DNA from: Brevibacterium spongiae
Lineage (GTDB): Bacteria; Actinomycetota; Actinomycetes; Actinomycetales; Brevibacteriaceae
Length of the DNA: 64,000 bases
Reading direction: 5' to 3'
Assembly: GCF_026168515.1 (NCBI RefSeq)
Contig: NZ_CP093443.1
Span: 2,232,001 to 2,296,000, forward strand
A program made the position numbers and the translations under genes. Below are positions 57,791 through 64,000 of this stretch, one piece after another (position 1 is the first letter of the stretch; every line of letters starts with the position of its first letter). The notes below the pieces were generated by a model. The model was not told the DNA's origin. It saw only the letters and a list, made by a program, of their open reading frames with translations, and made no database searches.

Positions 57791-58555
57791 ATGAGCGATT
57801 TCACAGTCATGAGCTTCAACCTCCGCTACCCCGCGATGGACGGCCATCCGGTGGCTGAGCGTCTGCCGATCGCCGCGGAGCTCATCGAACGCGCACATCC
57901 CCACATCGTCGGCACCCAGGAGGGTGAACTCGATCAGCTCGAGACACTCATCGGCCTGCTGCCCGAGGAATACATCTGGCTCGGCGAAGGGCACTCCGGC
58001 GGCAATGCCGGCGAGTTCACCGCCGTGATCGTCGATTCTGCTCGCTTCGACATCGATGCCGTCGACATCTCCTGGCTCTCCGAACAGCCCGAGACGGTCG
58101 GTTCCGAATCGTGGGGCGTCTCCCACGCCCGGACGCTGACCACTGTCGACGTCCGTGACCTGGAGACGGGACGCAGCCTGCGCGTGCTCAACACCCACCT
58201 CGATCACAAATCCGAACGTGCCCGGCTCGAATCGGGTCGGATCATGGCCGAGTCCATCGCCGAGGCGGCCCACCCATCCGTGGTCACCGGCGACTTCAAC
58301 GTCGCCACCGGCTCCCCCGTCTACGACTATTTCTGCACCGAACTCGGTCTCACCGATACGGCCGCCGAGGTGCCCGGTGAGGACATCGGCACCTTCCACC
58401 GGTACAAGGGTCCGAAAGCCGGAGACCCCCGCATCGATTGGATACTGACCACGGCTGGGCTGAACACGGTCTCCACGCGCATCGACACCTTCGCCGTCGA
58501 CGGGAAGTACCCGTCCGATCATTTTCCCGTCGAGGCGGTCCTGCAGTTCTCCTGA
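57791..58555 (+). CDS. Endonuclease/exonuclease/phosphatase (EEP) fold protein
   Basis: Predicted metal-dependent phosphodiesterase of 254 residues. Motifs: FTVMSFNLRY (Asn), VGTQEGELDQL (catalytic Glu), LNTHLDHKSERAR, VVTGDFNVATGSPVY (Asp and Asn), and RIDWILTT ... YPSDHFPVEAVL (Asp-His). No signal peptide. The family covers DNases, sphingomyelinases and sugar-phosphate enzymes; this short form is most like small bacterial members of unknown substrate. Start is the ATG at 57791; a GAAGAT box 6 nt upstream hints at a leaderless message. Confidence 0.85.
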   Translation: MSDFTVMSFNLRYPAMDGHPVAERLPIAAELIERAHPHIVGTQEGELDQLETLIGLLPEEYIWLGEGHSGGNAGEFTAVIVDSARFDIDAVDISWLSEQPETVGSESWGVSHARTLTTVDVRDLETGRSLRVLNTHLDHKSERARLESGRIMAESIAEAAHPSVVTGDFNVATGSPVYDYFCTELGLTDTAAEVPGEDIGTFHRYKGPKAGDPRIDWILTTAGLNTVSTRIDTFAVDGKYPSDHFPVEAVLQFS

Positions 58556-58614
58556 CAGATCCTCGTGACGCGGCTGGAACAGCTCGGACACGGAGTCCGT
58601 TCACGCTGCTCCAT

Positions 58615-58620
58615 TAGGCT
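58615..58620 (+). promoter_or_regulatory. -10 box for a leaderless PemK/MazF-like transcript
   Basis: TAGGCT, 6 nt before the ATG at 58627, with no ribosome binding site. A GTG 6 nt upstream of the ATG directly abuts the box and is less likely. Confidence 0.5.
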
Positions 58621-58626
58621 GTGGGC

Positions 58627-59265
58627 ATGAACTGGAAAACACTCGTCAACAGGGCCGCTCGGATCGGGGTCCGCGAGGGCCTGCGCTACCTGCGGCAATC
58701 GCAGTCGAAGAAGAACTCCGGACCCGAACCCCGGGGCGATCGTCCGGACACCGGTCGACCCGATGCCCGCCGGCCGGATTCCGGATCGCGCGGATCCGAC
58801 GCGAGGGCCACCTCGGCGAGTCCGTCCCAGCGGCCCGGCGGACGATCGGGCGGTGCTGCCGGTGCGTACCCGGGCGACTACACGGGCCCGCTCACGGTCA
58901 GCTACTCCCCCGACCTCGACGGCGACGCCGATCCCGGCGAGGTCGTCTGGGGCTGGGTTCCCTTCGAGGAGGACCATTCCCAGGGCAAGGATCGCCCGTC
59001 CCTGGTCGTCGGCCGCGACGGGAGGTGGGTGCTCGCGCTCATGCTCACGAGCAAGGACCACATCCCGGGAGGACTCGGCGAGGTCCGTGAGGATCGGCAC
59101 GCCCGCTGGATGAATATCGGCTCCGGGGACTGGGATTCGCAGGGCCGCCCGTCGGAGATCCGGCTCGACCGCGTCATCCGACTCGACCCCGATTCTATTC
59201 GTCGCGAGGGAGCGATCATGCCCCGCGATGTCTTCGACCGCGTGGCAGACAGCATCGCCGGCTGA
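58627..59265 (+). CDS. PemK/MazF-like protein with N-terminal disordered extension
   Basis: Protein of 212 residues. Residues 1-20 are a helix, 24-80 are Arg/Pro/Ser/Asp/Gly-rich and probably disordered, and 80-212 form a PemK/MazF-like domain: DPGEVVWGWVPFEEDHSQGKDRPSLVVGRDGRWVLALMLTSKD, containing the RP-LVV core and the Thr/Ser-Lys end typical of the fold. No antitoxin gene accompanies it. Such solo MazF-like genes between lepA and rpsT occur in other actinobacteria, so toxin activity is uncertain. Confidence 0.8.
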   Translation: MNWKTLVNRAARIGVREGLRYLRQSQSKKNSGPEPRGDRPDTGRPDARRPDSGSRGSDARATSASPSQRPGGRSGGAAGAYPGDYTGPLTVSYSPDLDGDADPGEVVWGWVPFEEDHSQGKDRPSLVVGRDGRWVLALMLTSKDHIPGGLGEVREDRHARWMNIGSGDWDSQGRPSEIRLDRVIRLDPDSIRREGAIMPRDVFDRVADSIAG

Positions 59266-59294
59266 ACAGTCTCCGGTCGGGCCGCCTCGGGGAT

Positions 59295-59323
59295 TTCGAA
59301 CCGTGGAGTCCAGGCTGTAGGAT
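59295..59323 (+). promoter_or_regulatory. Probable rpsT promoter
   Basis: TTCGAA (59295-59300), 17 nt, TAGGAT (59318-59323). The resulting leader is about 150 nt and holds a TCTTCA/TGAAGA inverted repeat; no gene is visible in it. Confidence 0.55.
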
Positions 59324-59478
59324 TGGTTCCTGTGTCTTCATCATGGCGTGTGTCTCGCCGAGGTCGGGTGAAGATGCCATTCGATTCGATGTCATCGATG
59401 TGTTTCCCCGCGGAGATGAGAATGTCGATCGGATGAGCCCTCACGACCATGTATCACTAACACGAAAGAGTGTTGAAA

Positions 59479-59739
59479 TTGGCTAATATCAAGTCACAGA
59501 TCAAGCGGAACAAGACCAACGAGAAGGCTCGCCTGCGCAACAAGGCAGTCCGGTCCGAGGTTCGGTCCTACGTCCGCGTCGTTCGCGAGAACATTGCTGC
59601 CGGCAACAAGGACGAAGCACAGCAGGCTTATGCTGTCGCCGCCCGCAAGCTCGACAAGGCTGTTTCGAAGGGTGTTCTGCACAAGAACAACGCTGCGAAC
59701 CGCAAGTCGCGCCTGGCCACGCAGATCAACGCTCTCTGA
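59479..59739 (+). CDS. rpsT: 30S ribosomal protein S20
   Basis: Small-subunit protein binding 16S rRNA. It has 86 residues, starting (M)[20 protein letters not shown] and ending [11 protein letters not shown]; very basic. The start is a TTG at 59479, with GAAAGAG 9 nt upstream; other in-frame TTG and GTG codons just upstream would add residues outside the family. Followed by a strong terminator. Confidence 0.96.
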   Translation: MANIKSQIKRNKTNEKARLRNKAVRSEVRSYVRVVRENIAAGNKDEAQQAYAVAARKLDKAVSKGVLHKNNAANRKSRLATQINAL

Positions 59740-59763
59740 GCCGACGACTGAGGCTACAGCTCC

Positions 59764-59796
59764 ACGGGGCCCGATCCATCACGGATCGGGCCCCGT
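59764..59796 (+). terminator. Terminator after rpsT
   Basis: Perfect 14-bp inverted repeat ACGGGGCCCGATCC with a 5-nt loop, 24 nt after the rpsT stop. No U-tract. Confidence 0.8.
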
Positions 59797-59814
59797 AACA
59801 ATTCACCCCTATTG

Positions 59815-59870
59815 CTACCTGACGGGCCCCCAGCACCCTGGCGCCAGGGTGCTGGGGGCCCGTCAGGTAG
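59815..59870. repeat. 56-bp perfect palindrome between rpsT and holA
   Basis: Two 28-nt arms with no spacer, centred between 59842 and 59843 (TGGC|GCCA at the centre, CTACCTGACGGG at the outer left). I checked all 28 pairs. It begins 3 nt from the holA stop and follows the rpsT terminator by 18 nt, so it probably works as the holA terminator, but a spacerless palindrome this long is unusual for that. On either strand it could fold into a 28-bp hairpin without a loop or extrude as a cruciform. Confidence 0.9.
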
Positions 59871-59873
59871 TAG

Positions 59874-60857
59874 TTATCGGACGCGGGCGAGGCGGCTGAC
59901 TTCGGAGACGAACCATTCGACGGCGTACACCGGGTCGCGGCCTCCGCCCTTGACTGCCTCATCGGCTTCGGCGGCGGCGATGAGTGACTGGCCGAGAGCC
60001 ACTTCGTTCCAGCGCCGCACTTCGCGTCTGGCCCGATCGACCTGCCACGGTGCCATCTTCAGCTCCGAGGCGAGTTCGCCGCTGGTGCCGGAGAATCCCT
60101 GCACTTTCGCCATTCCGCGCAGCTTCATCGCCACCGCGGCCACGAGCGGAACCGGATCGGATCCTGTCGACAGGGCATGACGGAGGAGGCTGAGAGCGTT
60201 CTTCGCATCTCCGGACACTGCAGCATCGGCGACTTTGAACCCGGTCGCTTCGACGCGTCCGCCGTAGTACTGGTCGACGATCTCGGCGGTGATGGTGCCT
60301 TCGGTGTCTTCGATGAGCTGGTCGACTCCGGCGTTGAGTTCGGCCAGATCCGAGCCCAGCGCCGACATGAGTGCGGCCATTCCTGCCTCGTCGATCCGAC
60401 GCTTCGCGGCCTTGAATCGGCTTTGGGCGAACTTCGCCCGGTCGCTCTCATTCTTCAGCACCGCCGCGTCGACGCGGGGGAATCCGGCGGCGTCGAGCTT
60501 CTTCACGAGTTTCGCACCCCGATTGCCGCCACCGTGCAGAAGCAGCACGACGGCATCGTCATTGGGTTCGTCGAGGTAGGCCAGAGCGTCGTTGAGGAAA
60601 TCCTCCGAGCACTTCTCGACGGCGTCGACGATGATGAGCTTCGCGGAGGAGAACAGGGACGGTGAAGCCGCCATGGCCAGCTCACCTGCCTGGTAACCGG
60701 CGGCGTCGAATTCGATCTCCTCGGGATCCTTCTTCCGGGTTGCCGAGACGATGCGGTCCTTGGCCATGCGCACGAGCACCGACTCGCTGCCGGAGATCAT
60801 GACGACGGGTGCCGGTTTCGCCGAACTCCACGGGACCAGGGTCTTCTTCACTGCCAT
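59874..60857 (-). CDS. holA: DNA polymerase III subunit delta
   Basis: Clamp-loader subunit that opens the beta clamp. It has 327 residues from the ATG at 60857. The N-terminal AAA+-like fold lacks a Walker A motif, as expected (VVMISGSESVLVRMAKDRIV), followed by LIIVDAVEKCSEDFL and the C-terminal collar domain (VADAAVSGDAKNALSLLRHAL). TAGGCT lies 7 nt before the ATG and no ribosome binding site is seen, so the mRNA is probably leaderless. Convergent with rpsT, downstream of comEC as in many Gram-positive bacteria. Confidence 0.93.
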   Translation of the reverse strand: MAVKKTLVPWSSAKPAPVVMISGSESVLVRMAKDRIVSATRKKDPEEIEFDAAGYQAGELAMAASPSLFSSAKLIIVDAVEKCSEDFLNDALAYLDEPNDDAVVLLLHGGGNRGAKLVKKLDAAGFPRVDAAVLKNESDRAKFAQSRFKAAKRRIDEAGMAALMSALGSDLAELNAGVDQLIEDTEGTITAEIVDQYYGGRVEATGFKVADAAVSGDAKNALSLLRHALSTGSDPVPLVAAVAMKLRGMAKVQGFSGTSGELASELKMAPWQVDRARREVRRWNEVALGQSLIAAAEADEAVKGGGRDPVYAVEWFVSEVSRLARVR

Positions 60858-60864
60858 GGCACCC

Positions 60865-60870
60865 AGCCTA
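60865..60870 (-). promoter_or_regulatory. -10 box for leaderless holA transcript
   Basis: TAGGCT on the minus strand, 7 nt before the ATG at 60857. Confidence 0.5.
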
Positions 60871-60980
60871 TCGCGGCGAACGGACGCGAAGAGCACGACG
60901 GGAACGCAGCGGGACCGGACGGCACGGAGAGTGCGCACCGCACGCGGCCAACGGACGCGAACCGCACGCTGCGAACCAGC

Positions 60981-63257
60981 TCATCCGCTGCTTCCCGGAC
61001 AGTCACGGCCCGTGCTGAAGTGTCCCTCGGCGTAGAGGGCGACCGAACCGCAGCGGTCGGTGCGCAGCACCGGCACGGGACCGAAGGCGCGCACCGACTT
61101 CCGGGTGGGGTGCCCGTAGCTGTTCTCCCCCACCGACAGCACGCCCAGCTGGGGGTCGGCCGCGGCGAAGAACTCGGCTGCGAGATCGGATGACCCGTGA
61201 TGCGGAGCGATGAGCACGTCGACGGGGCGGATGCTCTGGGCCAGCACATACTGCTCCTCGGCGCCGACGTCTCCCGGCAGCAGGGTGCTCAGTCCCTGCT
61301 GATCGATGCGCACGACCAGCGAGTCCTCATTGCGCAGCTCCTCGTCCTCCCCCGCAGGCGTCTCCCGCAGCGGCGGCCACAGCACCTGCACCGCGGCTGA
61401 ACCGACCCTCAGCGTCTGTCCGCGCTGGGCGGGCACCACCTCGGCGCCGGTCTCGGTGATCACTTGTCTCGCCTCAGCCGAGTCCGCGACATTGCCAGAT
61501 ACGAAGAGCCGGTCGATCTGCCGCCCCCAGGTGGTGCCCGCGAACCCGGCGAAATGGTCGGCGTCGAAGTGGGAGATGAGCAGGTCGAATTCGTCGATCC
61601 CGGATTCGTCGAGGCAGGTGTCGATGGGGCCGGGTTCCTTGCCGGTGTCGACGACGAGCCCCCGCCCGTCACCGAGGTTGATGACCGCACCGGAACCCTG
61701 CCCGACATCACAGACGAGGACAAGCCAGTCAGCCGCGGGTGGTTTCGTGCGCACGCTGACGATGACTGCGGCGGTGAGGATGACGCACAGGACGAGAACG
61801 GGCAGACCCCACAGACGACGCCGGACGAGCAGTCCGACTCCGACCACGGCGATGACGAGCAGGCCCAGTGCCAGCACGGTTCCCCAGGGTGGGACCGGCC
61901 AGTCGAGGGCAGCTCCGGGCAGGCTCGCGCAGAACCGGGCGACGTGCACGATCCACCAGGCCGGCAGCGATCCCAGCCACGCGAGAAGGGTTGAGAAGAA
62001 GTCCGCGCCGGGCATTCCTGTCGAACCGATTCCCGAGCTCACGAGGCTGAGAAAGCCCGCCACGGTTGCCGGCAGCACGGCAGGCGCGGCCAGGGCATTG
62101 GCGGCCACGGACCAGACCCCGATGCGCGGGTCGATGGCCACGAGCACCGGAGTGCAGGCCAGTTGGGCGACGAAAGGGACGACCAGCGCGGTGATGAGCA
62201 CGCTCGGCAGCAGCGGGAAGTGCACGGAGAGTCGGCGCAGCAGGACCGGGACGACGAACATGATCGCGGCCGTGGACACCACGGACAGGACGAACCCCAC
62301 CGAGGTGGCCAGGACCGGGACGAAGGCCAGGAGCAGGCTCGCCGTCGAACACATCACCGCCACCGGTGAGATGCCGCCGCCGCGCAGGAACACGAGTGCG
62401 GCGGCGATCGCCATGCCGGCGGCGCGGATCGCGCTGGGCTCGAAGCCGACGATGAAGACGTACCCGAGGCAGGTGGCCACCCCGATGCTCACCCGCAGCC
62501 TGGGCCCTGCCCGGCAGGCTCCCGCGAGGAGGCCCGCCCCGAGGCTGACGATCGTGACGTTGCTGCCTGAGACGGCTGAGATGTGGGTGAGTGAGACGAC
62601 GCGCATGTCGGCGAGCATGCGGTCATCCTGCGGGTCGGTGTCACCGACGACGAGTCCCGGCAGCAGGCGTCCGCCCTCGTTGCCGGCGGCCAGGGAGTGT
62701 GCGCGCAGCTCGGTGCGCAGGTGCTCACGCCACCGCCACGCCCCATTCGGTTCGGCGATCATCTCAGGCGCGGTGTCGGTCGATCGGATGTCGTCGAGGG
62801 GGTGTGTGCGCATCCGCACCGTGGCCCCGTCGGAGGCGACTTCGGGACTGAGCACCGAAGAGAATCCGGTGGCACCGAGCAGGGTCAGCCGTGTCCACCC
62901 GGTGCTGCCGGGGTCGCTGTGCCCGACGACGATCCCAGTCGTCTCCGTGTCCTCGTCCGGTCCGCGTGAGCCGGCGAGGGCAGTGACCTGGATGGTCAAC
63001 AGGCAGGCGAAGACGATGAGACCCACACCGAGGTGGTGGTGCCGGCGCAGGAGCACGAATCCGAGGAGACCGGCCAGCGGCGTGAGGATCAGTGCCCACG
63101 GTCCAGGGGCGAGCAGCGCGGTTGACCACAGTCCGGCTGCGCAGCACAGGAGTCGGACCGATCCCGGCCACAGCGAAGCTGCGGTTCGTGCCCGGTCCAG
63201 CAGTTCCGACGCCATCGACCGCGCAGACCGAACCGCCCGGCCCGCCGCCTCCGGCAC
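60981..63257 (-). CDS. comEC: ComEC/Rec2 family DNA uptake channel
   Basis: Predicted inner-membrane channel for single-stranded DNA uptake. From the GTG at 63257 it has about 758 residues: an N-terminal membrane/DUF4131 region, the Competence domain with about ten helices (HISAVSGSNVTIVSLGAGLL), and a C-terminal metallo-beta-lactamase domain with LISHFDADHFAGF, LIAPHHGSSD and SVGENSYGHPT. The frame is open to a TTG at 63296 that overlaps comEA by 17 nt, and an ATG at 63215 is a third option; the start is uncertain. Directly downstream of comEA. Confidence 0.9.
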   Translation of the reverse strand: MPEAAGRAVRSARSMASELLDRARTAASLWPGSVRLLCCAAGLWSTALLAPGPWALILTPLAGLLGFVLLRRHHHLGVGLIVFACLLTIQVTALAGSRGPDEDTETTGIVVGHSDPGSTGWTRLTLLGATGFSSVLSPEVASDGATVRMRTHPLDDIRSTDTAPEMIAEPNGAWRWREHLRTELRAHSLAAGNEGGRLLPGLVVGDTDPQDDRMLADMRVVSLTHISAVSGSNVTIVSLGAGLLAGACRAGPRLRVSIGVATCLGYVFIVGFEPSAIRAAGMAIAAALVFLRGGGISPVAVMCSTASLLLAFVPVLATSVGFVLSVVSTAAIMFVVPVLLRRLSVHFPLLPSVLITALVVPFVAQLACTPVLVAIDPRIGVWSVAANALAAPAVLPATVAGFLSLVSSGIGSTGMPGADFFSTLLAWLGSLPAWWIVHVARFCASLPGAALDWPVPPWGTVLALGLLVIAVVGVGLLVRRRLWGLPVLVLCVILTAAVIVSVRTKPPAADWLVLVCDVGQGSGAVINLGDGRGLVVDTGKEPGPIDTCLDESGIDEFDLLISHFDADHFAGFAGTTWGRQIDRLFVSGNVADSAEARQVITETGAEVVPAQRGQTLRVGSAAVQVLWPPLRETPAGEDEELRNEDSLVVRIDQQGLSTLLPGDVGAEEQYVLAQSIRPVDVLIAPHHGSSDLAAEFFAAADPQLGVLSVGENSYGHPTRKSVRAFGPVPVLRTDRCGSVALYAEGHFSTGRDCPGSSG

Positions 63258-63279
63258 GCGGGGTCGGCGGGCGGCGTGT

Positions 63280-64000
63280 TCAGCCGACGGTGACAAGGTC
63301 TTTGAGGCTTTCGAAGGTCTTCGGTCCGATGCCTTTGACGAGCAGCAGATCCTCTACGCTGCCGAACGGTTGGGCCTGCCGGTGGCTGACGATGGCCTCG
63401 GCAGTGACCGGACCGACCCCGGGCAGGGTCTGCAGAGCGGTGAGATCGGCGGAGTTGAGGTCGACCTTCCCGCCGGCGCCCGGAGCGTCGCCGGCTCCCT
63501 CCGGCCCTGCACCGCCGGCTCCGTTCGCCGCGACTCCCGGATCGGAGCTCGCTGCCGGATCGGGACCCGCTGCGCCGCCTGTGTCGGAGCCCGGCCCACC
63601 ACCTGCACCGCCCTCGTCTGCCGCGGCTGCGGCAGGTGCTTCACCGACAGTGGGAATGTGGATCTGCTCGCCGTCGCCGAGCACCCGTGCGAGGTTCACC
63701 GATTCGGCGTCGGCCCCGGCGTCCAGTCCTCCGGCGGCCTCGACGGCGTCCTGCACCCTGGCTCCGGCCTTGAGCGTGACCACCGATGGTGTCTTCACCG
63801 CTCCCGTGACATGGACGATGACCTTTCCGTCAGCCTTCGCCGAGGCGGCTCCCTCCTGTGCGTCGTTCGTCCCCTCCTTCTCCGGCTGACCGTCGTCAGG
63901 CGCGGACGAGGACCCGGCCGACTCATCTGCGGCCCGGCCATCATCCTGCCCGCCGGCATTCCCGCTGGAATTCCCGCCGGTCTCTGTCGCTGCGTGCTGG
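63280..64000 (-). CDS. comEA: ComEA family DNA-binding protein (N-terminus outside window)
   Basis: Surface DNA receptor for uptake. At least 239 C-terminal residues are in the window; the frame is open to the right edge, so the start lies beyond it. Visible parts: an acidic Ser/Gly/Asp-rich linker, a SLBB domain (VIVHVTGAVKTPSVVTLKAG, VNLARVLGDGEQIHIP), an Ala/Gly/Pro-rich linker of about 60 residues and a double helix-hairpin-helix at the end (VDLNSADLTALQTLPGVGP, LLLVKGIGPKTFESL). With comEC it would form the uptake pair, though no pseudopilus operon is visible here. Confidence 0.92.
   Translation of the reverse strand, partial: QHAATETGGNSSGNAGGQDDGRAADESAGSSSAPDDGQPEKEGTNDAQEGAASAKADGKVIVHVTGAVKTPSVVTLKAGARVQDAVEAAGGLDAGADAESVNLARVLGDGEQIHIPTVGEAPAAAAADEGGAGGGPGSDTGGAAGPDPAASSDPGVAANGAGGAGPEGAGDAPGAGGKVDLNSADLTALQTLPGVGPVTAEAIVSHRQAQPFGSVEDLLLVKGIGPKTFESLKDLVTVG

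Noticed and set aside
57701..58591. Minus-strand open frame of about 296 codons opposite the EEP-fold gene
   Set aside because: The plus-strand frame carries all EEP motifs and the minus frame has none.
60858..60980. Repeat pair with the core AACGGACGCGAA between holA and comEC
   Set aside because: Two short imperfect copies in a GC-rich gap; too little to support a function.

Overview
This window is ordinary core chromosome from a high-GC actinobacterium. Many genes start with GTG or TTG, neighbours are often joined by 4-nt stop/start overlaps (ATGA or GTGA), and a HrcA/CIRCE heat-shock unit is present. The gene order (thrS, HIT, yebC, ruvCAB, yajC, secDF, rel, MBL hydrolase, hisS, aspS, alaS, ruvX, mltG, aroE, prepilin peptidase, aroCKB, efp, nusB) follows the block known from Mycobacterium and Micrococcales. 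Composition and gene content would fit Brevibacterium or a close relative; that genus guess is inference. I see no insertion sequence, prophage, CRISPR array, rRNA operon or replication origin.

Layout. 1-5.4 kb: pyrimidine operon pyrR-pyrB-pyrC-(membrane protein)-carA-carB on the minus strand, with a PyrR-binding loop in the pyrR leader. 5.4-15.8 kb: minus-strand run alaS, ruvX, mltG, aroE, prepilin peptidase, aroC, aroK, aroB, efp, nusB. 16.0-23.9 kb: rpsD, a CPA2 antiporter, rarA, aspS, hisS and an MBL-fold hydrolase. 24.0-26.1 kb: a plus-strand pair, a DUF349 protein and a solo AbiEi-like protein whose start lies in a perfect inverted repeat and whose 3' end overlaps rel. 26.1-40.9 kb: rel, secF, secD, yajC, ruvB, ruvA, ruvC, yebC, NUDIX, S9 peptidase, HIT, thrS. 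41.0-43.6 kb: a low-complexity DUF4190-type membrane protein, four tRNA genes (Val-GAC, Val-CAC, Cys-GCA, Gly-GCC) and a small PGPGW membrane protein. 43.7-51.9 kb: zapE, then the heat-shock/ribosome-maturation operon hrcA-dnaJ-rsmE-phoH-ybeY-CBS protein-era behind a CIRCE element. 52.0-54.5 kb: DUF3097 and a tandem pair of DUF4870 membrane proteins with Gln/Tyr/Gly-rich tails. 54.6-59.7 kb: hemW, lepA, an endonuclease/exonuclease/phosphatase-fold protein, a PemK/MazF-like protein and rpsT. 59.8-64 kb: a 56-bp perfect palindrome, then holA, comEC and comEA, which runs off the right edge.

The genes serve nucleotide and aromatic amino acid synthesis, tRNA charging, ribosome assembly and rescue, protein export, recombination, stringent response and DNA uptake. 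The most unusual items are regulatory: the inverted repeat on the AbiEi-like gene, the long perfect palindrome between rpsT and holA, the PyrR-binding loop, and a recurring TAnnnT box 6-7 nt before start codons that suggests leaderless transcripts. No clearly new multi-gene system is visible.
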